Shown here: positions 1 through 5,037 of the stretch, one piece after another
How positions within the stretch are numbered: the stretch's first letter is position 1
How the letters are laid out: every line of letters starts with the position of its first letter
Assembly (NCBI GenBank): GCA_947374105.1
Contig: CANCAO010000370.1
Coordinates: 1 to 7,615 of the forward strand
Reading direction: 5' to 3'
Origin: Comamonadaceae bacterium
GTDB lineage: Bacteria; Pseudomonadota; Gammaproteobacteria; Burkholderiales; Burkholderiaceae_C
DNA length: 7,615 bases
Notes under the pieces: generated by a model
Database searches by the model: none
What the model was told of the DNA's origin: nothing
Seen by the model: the letters and a program-made list of their open reading frames with translations, nothing else
Program-made: the position numbers and the translations under genes

Positions 1-378
1 GCTCTGCTGGGGTACCAAGCCCAACAGGTGATGTCTCTGGAAATCGCGCCCGAGATGGTTGAGATGGCGCGGACAAACCTGCAAAAATCTGGTCTGCACA
101 ACGTCAAAGTCACCCAAGCCGACGGTGCACAGGGCCTGCCTGCGCAAGCTCCGTTTGATGTCATCGTACTCAGTGGCTCGGTAGCCGAAGTGCCGCCTGT
201 CCTGCTGGAGCAGTTAAGAGTCGGCGGCCGCCTGATGGCCATCGTGGGTGAACTCCCGATCATGCGGGCCACGCTGATTACCCGCACCGGTGAAGCCCAA
301 TACACGACCACACAAGCTTGGGACACGGTCGCCCCTCGCTTGTTGAACGTCCCAGAACACTCACGCTTCACTTTTTAA
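1..378 (+). CDS. pcm: Protein-L-isoaspartate O-methyltransferase family protein, 3' part only
   Basis: The reading frame is open from base 1 to a TAA stop at 376-378, so the gene begins before the window; 125 C-terminal residues are visible. The fragment begins inside a Rossmann-type methyltransferase fold. SLEIAPEMVEMARTNL carries an acidic residue (E14 of the fragment) at the place where this class binds the ribose of S-adenosylmethionine. ADGAQGLP, FDVIVLSGS and LRVGGRLMAIVG follow, matching the motif order of Pcm enzymes, which methylate isoaspartyl residues in damaged cytoplasmic proteins. The segment SGSVAEVP is divergent from the TAAPPEIP-like stretch of classical Pcm, so this may be the Pcm-like paralogue common in betaproteobacteria rather than the repair enzyme itself. 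The N-terminal catalytic region cannot be inspected. It lies 51 bases before the rhodanese gene on the same strand and is probably co-transcribed with it. Confidence 0.85.
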   Translation, partial: ALLGYQAQQVMSLEIAPEMVEMARTNLQKSGLHNVKVTQADGAQGLPAQAPFDVIVLSGSVAEVPPVLLEQLRVGGRLMAIVGELPIMRATLITRTGEAQYTTTQAWDTVAPRLLNVPEHSRFTF

Positions 379-429
379 CAGGGCTTCTTAGCTTTTTGCC
401 TAAGACTCCATTCAAAACCTCAAGCCATC

Positions 430-771
430 ATGATTGAACACGTTCACCCCAGTGACCTAGCCGCTTGGCTGGAAAAGATGAAGTCCCATGGTCGGCCTGT
501 CGTGCTGGACGTGCGCGAGCCGCATGAATTGCAAACCGCATCAATCAGCCCTGCTAATTTCGAGCTGGTGTGCATCCCCATGGGTGTGATTCCACCCCGC
601 CTGAATGAACTGGACCCCACGCGCCCTATTGCCTGCCTATGCCACCACGGTGCACGCAGCCAACGTGTGGCTGAGTATCTGGCTGGCCAAGGCTTTGCCC
701 ATGTTGCCAACCTCACTGGAGGCATCAATGCCTGGTCAATCCAAATCGACCCCACGGTTCCACGTTATTAA
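430..771 (+). CDS. Single-domain rhodanese-like protein
   Basis: The 113-residue protein is one rhodanese domain of about the size of GlpE. Visible signatures are the N-terminal LDVREPHE (residues 26-33), the active-site loop CHHGARS (71-77) with C71 as the sulfur-accepting cysteine, and the C-terminal LTGGINAWS (95-103). Proteins of this family move sulfane sulfur through a cysteine persulfide; the donor and acceptor here cannot be told from sequence. There is no signal peptide, so it should be cytoplasmic. The ATG start has no obvious Shine-Dalgarno sequence (upstream bases are CCTCAAGCCATC), but the rhodanese fold begins at once, which supports this start. It sits between the methyltransferase and tolC genes and ends 12 bases before tolC, so an operon is likely. 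Confidence 0.9.
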   Translation: MIEHVHPSDLAAWLEKMKSHGRPVVLDVREPHELQTASISPANFELVCIPMGVIPPRLNELDPTRPIACLCHHGARSQRVAEYLAGQGFAHVANLTGGINAWSIQIDPTVPRY

Positions 772-774
772 GGA
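770..774 (+). promoter_or_regulatory. Ribosome-binding site of tolC inside the rhodanese stop codon
   Basis: AAGGA starts within the TAA stop of the rhodanese gene and is 9 bases before the tolC ATG at 784. The overlap suggests translational coupling of the two genes. A second ATG at 788 is out of frame, so this site decides the start at 784. Confidence 0.7.
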
Positions 775-783
775 AAAAGCCTC

Positions 784-2112
784 ATGCATGCATTCCGCCT
801 AGCCCCCCTGAGTTTGGCTCTTTTTGCCACCCTGACTGTGCCTGCTTACGCAGAAAACTTGCTCAGCATCTACGAAACAGCTCGCGGTTACGATGCGACC
901 TACCAGTCGGCCAAGTCACAGTTTGAAGCGACCATGGCGCTCTCAGAAGAGGCCAAGGCCAACATCTTGCCGACCGTGAATCTGGGGGTCAATGGCTCTA
1001 ATGGCCAAATCAATATCATCGACTCCAACCCGGCCCAAACCAACCGAAACTTCACCAACCAGGGGGCAACTATCAGTGCCTCGCAACCCTTATACCGTCC
1101 AGTCAACCTGGCACTCTACGAACAGGGTAAAAAGCAAGCCTTGCTGGCCCCCGCAGCCTTGTTGATCGCTGAACAGGATTTGATGATCCGAACCAGTCAG
1201 ACTTATTTCGATGTCCTGAATGCGCAAGACACTCTGACTTTCGTCCAAGCCCAAAAATCGGCTGTGGCAGAACAACTGGCTTCGGCCAAGCGCAATTTTG
1301 AAGTTGGCACCGCTACCATCACCGATACCCGTGAGGCCCAAGCACGCTATGACTTGGTGATTGCGCAGGAAATCGCCGCCGACAATGACCTGCGTGTCAA
1401 ACGACTCGCCCTGGATCAGTTGGTGGGTAAAAGCAACGTCACCCCTAACCCACTTGCCTCCACCACTTTGCCTGTACTCATACCTGCGGATGTAAGTCCC
1501 TGGATTGAACAGGCGCTTGAGACGCACCCCACCCTCAAACAACTGAAAGTCGCGTTGGAAGTCGCAGAACTCGAAGTCAAAAAAGCGCAAGCCGGTCACA
1601 AACCCACGCTCGACTTGACTGCCAGCTATGGCTATAGCGATAACTCCAATGGCACCACGACCACGGCCACCACCTCCAAAGCAACGACCGGTGTGATTGG
1701 CCTCTCATTCAACTTACCCTTGTTTGGTGGTTTCTTTGCCCAAAATCGAATCAAGGAAACCCTGGCGCTTGAGAACAAAGCTCGCACCGACTTGGAGGCA
1801 GGTCAACGCAACATCTCACAAGCCACGCGTGCAGCCTATTTCGGCGTTCTCTCGGGACTCGGCCAAGCCAACGCCCTGCAAGCCGCCGAAGCTTCAAGCC
1901 AGAGTGCACTGGACGCCAACAAGCTCGGCTATCAGGTGGGTGTGCGCATCAACATCGACGTGCTCAATTCGCAAAGTCAGTTGTTCCAGACCAAGCGTGA
2001 TCTAGCTAAAGCCCGCTATGACGTGCTGGTCGGCGGTCTGAAGTTGCGCCAAGCCAATGGCACGCTCAAGGCCGAGGACTTGCAGAGCGTCAACGCGCTG
2101 CTCAGTCAGTAA
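784..2112 (+). CDS. tolC: TolC-family outer-membrane efflux/secretion channel
   Basis: The 442-residue protein begins with a clear signal peptide (residues 1-23, hydrophobic LAPLSLALFATLTVP, cleavage after AYA). The mature part starts ENLLSIYETARGYDATYQSA, the typical opening of TolC-type outer-membrane factors. Long Ala/Gln-rich helical stretches follow, with a strand-like segment around LSFNLPLFGGFF and the usual end ARYDVLVGGLKLRQANGTL. The length is close to mature E. coli TolC. Such proteins form trimers with a beta-barrel in the outer membrane and a long periplasmic helical tunnel, serving type I secretion or RND/ABC efflux pumps. No pump or adaptor gene is next to it, so the substrate is unknown. 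It is preceded by AAGGA and probably belongs to the pcm-rhodanese-tolC transcript. It appears unrelated to the cytochrome genes that follow after a 229-base gap. Confidence 0.93.
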   Translation: MHAFRLAPLSLALFATLTVPAYAENLLSIYETARGYDATYQSAKSQFEATMALSEEAKANILPTVNLGVNGSNGQINIIDSNPAQTNRNFTNQGATISASQPLYRPVNLALYEQGKKQALLAPAALLIAEQDLMIRTSQTYFDVLNAQDTLTFVQAQKSAVAEQLASAKRNFEVGTATITDTREAQARYDLVIAQEIAADNDLRVKRLALDQLVGKSNVTPNPLASTTLPVLIPADVSPWIEQALETHPTLKQLKVALEVAELEVKKAQAGHKPTLDLTASYGYSDNSNGTTTTATTSKATTGVIGLSFNLPLFGGFFAQNRIKETLALENKARTDLEAGQRNISQATRAAYFGVLSGLGQANALQAAEASSQSALDANKLGYQVGVRINIDVLNSQSQLFQTKRDLAKARYDVLVGGLKLRQANGTLKAEDLQSVNALLSQ

Positions 2113-2139
2113 AGTCACAAAAGACACCTCCCAGTTGTA

Positions 2140-2159
2140 AGCGCCACACCGCTGGCGTT
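2140..2159 (+). terminator. Short stem-loop 27 bases after tolC, weak terminator candidate
   Basis: CGCCA (2142-2146) pairs with TGGCG (2153-2157) around the loop CACCGC. A G-T and an A-T pair extend the stem to seven. No T-run follows, so it is not a canonical intrinsic terminator. Its place right behind the tolC stop is the main argument for a role in transcript ending or stability. Confidence 0.3.
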
Positions 2160-2212
2160 ACCAACAATTACCGCCCACGCAGCTCAACGGCGGGCTGGTC
2201 GCTTCTATCATC

Positions 2213-2250
2213 CATCGAACAAGCCTGATGCTGTGCAGGGCTTGTCGATG
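2213..2250 (+). terminator. Long imperfect stem-loop between the two transcription units
   Basis: The left arm CATCGAACAAGCC (2213-2225) and right arm GGCTTGTCGATG (2239-2250) are reverse complements over 12 bases apart from one bulged A. The loop is 13 bases (2226-2238). This is the strongest fold in the gap. It has no good T-tract on either side, so it could be a terminator or RNA-stability element for the tolC transcript, or an operator for the cytochrome genes. Confidence 0.45.
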
Positions 2251-2304
2251 CACCCCTCCTCTTACATACAGATTCATGGATCTTGTGGATTTTTATGGGC
2301 ATCG

Positions 2305-2338
2305 TTTCTTGTAGTCACAGGTACTGTCAAACAAGAAA
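2305..2338 (+). promoter_or_regulatory. Inverted repeat that includes the ribosome-binding site of the next gene
   Basis: TTTCTTGT (2305-2312) is a perfect reverse complement of ACAAGAAA (2331-2338), with 18 bases between. Inside lies a smaller pair, ACAG (2317-2320) with CTGT (2324-2327). The right arm contains AAGAA, the only Shine-Dalgarno-like bases before the ATG at 2342. If folded in RNA, the stem would hide that site; if it acts as DNA, it is a dyad that a dimeric regulator could bind. Both roles are inference. Confidence 0.4.
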
Positions 2339-2341
2339 TTC

Positions 2342-3235
2342 ATGAGCACCAACCCATCTGTCACAACCCATTCACGCATCAAAGAAAAAACCGGCGTACA
2401 AACGCTGGCCACTGACACCGTAGTCTATCTGGTGCTAATCCTGCTGACCTGGGGCACATGGCAATTCAGCCAGCAAGACTACTTTGAAGCTGGGGACGAT
2501 GTGGGCTACTGGCTTGGCGTTGCAGGAGGCAGCATGATGTTGCTGCTCTTTAGCTATCCCTTGCGCAAACACTTTCGATTCATGCAGCGCTTGGGGCGGG
2601 TGAAGTGGTGGTTTTTAGTGCACATGCTCTTGGGCGTGGGCGGGCCGCTGTTGATCTTGCTGCACTCCACCTTCCGCATTGGCTCGCTCAATGCCGGAGT
2701 GGCGCTGTACAGCATGATCATCGTGGCGCTCAGCGGGGTGGTGGGGCGCTTCATATATGCCCGTGTTCACCGTGGCCTCAAAGGCGAACAGGTGAGCTTT
2801 CAAGCCTTGCAAGAACGAGCGGGGTTAGACAAAGACGAAGTCCGCTCTCGCCTGGCCTTTGCACCCAAGGTTGAAGCGTTGCTCAAAGCCTTTGAGCAAC
2901 GAGAGCTGCAGGCCAATCCGGGTTGGCTGACCTACGCGCGCCAGGTGTTTGTCTTGCCTCTCATGCTGTGGGTGGTGTACCACCGTTGCCTGTCTGAATT
3001 GCATCACCCGATTCAACGCTTGGCTAAGCACAACAATTGGCCCGCCCCTGATTTTGAACGCCGACACCGCCACTCTAAGAAGCTGGTGCGCCGCTACCTC
3101 ACAGCAGTGGTTCGCGTGGCTCAATACACCGCCTATGAGCGACTTTTTTCGTTCTGGCATCTCGCCCACATCCCCTTTGTCTATCTGCTGGTCATCAGCG
3201 CCATCGTCCACGTGGTGGCCGTGCACGCTTACTGA
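2342..3235 (+). CDS. Multi-pass inner-membrane protein, putative di-heme b-type cytochrome (quinol-linked)
   Basis: I do not recognise the exact family. The 297-residue protein has hydrophobic segments near 25-41, 54-73, 89-108, 117-139, 200-214 and 270-296. The segment at 89-108 holds H94 and H108, and the last one holds H276 and H290; in both pairs the histidines are 14 residues apart. Two helices each with His-x13-His is the ligand pattern of di-heme b-type membrane proteins such as cytochrome b of the bc1 complex and the ferric reductase/STEAP/NOX group. The loop 73-88 is strongly basic and probably cytoplasmic. The topology after residue 200 is uncertain because the loop 216-265 is also basic. 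There is no CXXCH motif and no flavin or NAD domain. It starts the cytochrome unit, and the next gene begins 14 bases after its stop (2 bases if a TTG start is used), so I infer that it links the quinone pool to the periplasmic cytochromes. Confidence 0.65.
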   Translation: MSTNPSVTTHSRIKEKTGVQTLATDTVVYLVLILLTWGTWQFSQQDYFEAGDDVGYWLGVAGGSMMLLLFSYPLRKHFRFMQRLGRVKWWFLVHMLLGVGGPLLILLHSTFRIGSLNAGVALYSMIIVALSGVVGRFIYARVHRGLKGEQVSFQALQERAGLDKDEVRSRLAFAPKVEALLKAFEQRELQANPGWLTYARQVFVLPLMLWVVYHRCLSELHHPIQRLAKHNNWPAPDFERRHRHSKKLVRRYLTAVVRVAQYTAYERLFSFWHLAHIPFVYLLVISAIVHVVAVHAY

Positions 3236-3249
3236 GTTTGACCCACACG

Positions 3250-5037
3250 ATGCCTTGGCTTGTTCATTGTTTTATGGCGTGTCTGATTGGCTTGGCCGCG
3301 CTCACAGCGGGCGCGCAAGGTATAGAGTCCGTCATGTCCCCTGGCAAAGTCATTCAGGGCCACGCCAAGTTTGAAGACGACTGCAAGCAATGCCACGTGA
3401 AGTTCGACCGCAAAGCCCAGGACGGCCTATGCACGGACTGCCATAAAGACATTAGTGCCGACGTGCGCGCCCTGAGCGGCATGCACGGCCGACTCAAACC
3501 CCAAGCCTGCCGCAGTTGCCACTCCGACCACAAAGGGCGCGGCGCACGCGTGGCCGAGTTTGACAAGAAGCAGTTCGACCACACGCAAACCGACTTTGTC
3601 CTGCGCGGCAAACACCCCAAAGTGGAGTGCGATAAATGCCACGTCTCGGGTAAAAAATACAGCGAAGCACCGCAAACCTGCAACGCCTGTCATAAAAAAG
3701 ACGATGTCCACAAAGGCTCACTCGGTGCCAAGTGTGCCGACTGCCACAACGAGACCAACTGGAAAGAAGCCCGCTTCGACCATGACACTACCCGCTTCCC
3801 CCTGACGGGCAAACACATCGACACGAAATGCGCCGACTGCCACAAGAGCAGCAACTACAAAGAAGCACCGCGCAGCTGTATCGGTTGCCATAAAAAAAAC
3901 GATGACCAAAAAGGGCACAAAGGCCAGTTTGGCGAGAAATGCGACAGCTGTCACGGCACCAAACAGTGGAAGTCATCCAGCTTCAACCACGACACCGACA
4001 CGAAATATTTACTCAAAGGCAAACACCGCAGCACCGCCTGCACCGATTGCCACACCAGCCACCTCTACCGAATCAAGCTCAGCCAAGACTGCTACGCCTG
4101 CCATAAGAAAGACGACAAGCACAAAGAGACCTTAGGCAAAGACTGTGGCAGTTGCCACACCGAGCGCAACTGGAAAGAGCCCGGGAAGTTTGACCATGAC
4201 GCCACCAGTTTCCCCCTGCTTGGCCAGCACGCCAAAACAGACTGCAAAGACTGCCACAAGAGCGTGCTCTTCAAAGAAGCGCCCAAGGAATGCTATGCCT
4301 GCCATAAAAAAGACGATAAGCACGCGGGTAACCTGAGCGAGAAGTGTGCTGATTGCCACAGCGAGCGCGATTGGAAAACCACCAAGGGACGTTTCGATCA
4401 CGACAAAACCAAATTCAAATTGCGCAACGCACATGCCGAAGCGTCGCTCAAGTGCAACGCTTGCCACAAGGACTTGACGCAATTTCGTAACACGCCGTTA
4501 GATTGCTTTAGCTGCCATAAGAAGGACGACAAGCACGAAGGGCAAGAGGGCACCAAGTGCGAGAGTTGCCACTCAGACAAGAGCTGGAAGGTGGCCCGCT
4601 TTGACCACAGCGTCTCTCGTTTCCCCCTCACTGGGCGCCATATTGCGACCCCTTGCAAAGATTGCCACGAAACCGCCCGTTACAAGGATGCGCCGCGTGA
4701 CTGCTTCAGCTGCCATAAAAAGGTGGACAAGCACAAACAAAAATTTGGAATGAACTGCGAAACCTGTCACAGCACCCGTGCATGGCCACTTTGGGACTTT
4801 GATCACACCAACCGTACCAAGTACAGGCTGGATGGCGCACATCGCACTGTGGCTTGTGAGAGCTGCCACACACAAGTGGCCCCCAAAGGCAAGGCCACCG
4901 CCTTCGTGGGCAGCACCTGCATTGCGTGTCACCGCAACGACGATGTGCATGACGGCCAGTTCGGTATGCGCTGCGAGCAATGCCACGTCACCGACAACTG
5001 GAAGAAATTCAAAAACCGGGCGGGGAGTGCACTATGA
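3250..5037 (+). CDS. Exported 24-heme c-type cytochrome built from tri-heme modules
   Basis: From the ATG at 3250 the product has 595 residues with a signal peptide (1-22, cleavage after AGA). An in-frame TTG at 3238 would add four residues; I prefer the ATG because it directly opens the signal peptide. The mature protein has 24 CXXCH heme-attachment motifs, about one per 24 residues. Three lie in the N-terminal region and 21 in seven modules of 66-69 residues. Each module reads FDHxxTxFxLxGxH, then CxxCH, then APxxCxxCHKKDD, then GxxCxxCH and usually WK. Each also has three extra histidines, enough to be second axial ligands for its three hemes. It is very rich in lysine (11 of 69 residues in the second module) and has no membrane anchor or lipobox, which suggests a soluble periplasmic electron carrier. 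Heme attachment would need the Ccm machinery, not encoded here. Its stop overlaps the start of the next cytochrome gene, so the two are translationally coupled. Confidence 0.9.
   Translation: MPWLVHCFMACLIGLAALTAGAQGIESVMSPGKVIQGHAKFEDDCKQCHVKFDRKAQDGLCTDCHKDISADVRALSGMHGRLKPQACRSCHSDHKGRGARVAEFDKKQFDHTQTDFVLRGKHPKVECDKCHVSGKKYSEAPQTCNACHKKDDVHKGSLGAKCADCHNETNWKEARFDHDTTRFPLTGKHIDTKCADCHKSSNYKEAPRSCIGCHKKNDDQKGHKGQFGEKCDSCHGTKQWKSSSFNHDTDTKYLLKGKHRSTACTDCHTSHLYRIKLSQDCYACHKKDDKHKETLGKDCGSCHTERNWKEPGKFDHDATSFPLLGQHAKTDCKDCHKSVLFKEAPKECYACHKKDDKHAGNLSEKCADCHSERDWKTTKGRFDHDKTKFKLRNAHAEASLKCNACHKDLTQFRNTPLDCFSCHKKDDKHEGQEGTKCESCHSDKSWKVARFDHSVSRFPLTGRHIATPCKDCHETARYKDAPRDCFSCHKKVDKHKQKFGMNCETCHSTRAWPLWDFDHTNRTKYRLDGAHRTVACESCHTQVAPKGKATAFVGSTCIACHRNDDVHDGQFGMRCEQCHVTDNWKKFKNRAGSAL
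3574..5004 (+). repeat. Seven tri-heme coding modules within the 24-heme cytochrome
   Basis: Modules start at 3574, 3775, 3982, 4189, 4393, 4600 and 4798, each at the codon for the F of FDH/FNH. Spacing is 201, 207, 207, 204, 207 and 198 bases, always a multiple of three. Similarity is clear at protein level but diverged at DNA level, apart from short conserved runs such as GCCTGCCATAAAAAAGACGA. This points to an old repeat array under constraint, in contrast to the recent-looking array in the next gene. Confidence 0.85.
5022..5027 (+). promoter_or_regulatory. Ribosome-binding site of the giant cytochrome gene
   Basis: GGGGAG lies inside the last codons of the 24-heme cytochrome gene, 6 bases before the ATG at 5034. 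Together with the ATGA start/stop overlap it supports coupled translation and fixes the start. Confidence 0.65.

Larger units (their letters stand above)
2113..2341 (+). other. Intergenic region between the tolC unit and the cytochrome unit
   Basis: This 229-base gap is the only sizeable non-coding stretch. It holds a short stem just after tolC (2140-2159), a long imperfect stem-loop (2213-2250) and a dyad over the next gene's ribosome-binding site (2305-2338). I found no convincing sigma-70 promoter; TTGTCG (2242-2247) with CATACA (2265-2270) at 17-base spacing is too weak to call. A transcript start for the cytochrome genes is nevertheless expected here. Confidence 0.6.

Noticed and set aside
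386..405. TCTTAG/CTAAGA stem with a T-rich loop between the methyltransferase and rhodanese genes
   Set aside because: Only six pairs, and the T-run is in the loop rather than after the stem, so it does not look like a terminator. The genes are probably co-transcribed.
1090..1599. 169-codon open frame on the - strand inside tolC
   Set aside because: It lies wholly within a well-supported TolC coding region and has no recognisable domain or start signal.
2233..2415. 60-codon GTG-start frame on + overlapping the membrane protein gene start
   Set aside because: It starts inside the loop of the 2213-2250 stem, has no ribosome-binding site or family features, and overlaps a better gene.
3238..3249. 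Upstream TTG start for the 24-heme cytochrome
   Set aside because: It would add only four residues before a normal signal peptide and has no better ribosome-binding site than the ATG at 3250. It remains possible.
3892..3900. A8-C run giving an in-frame A-AAA-AAC slippery heptamer in the 24-heme cytochrome gene
   Set aside because: It arises from the recurring CHKK codons, no stimulating downstream structure was evident, and the zero frame continues intact for many more heme modules.
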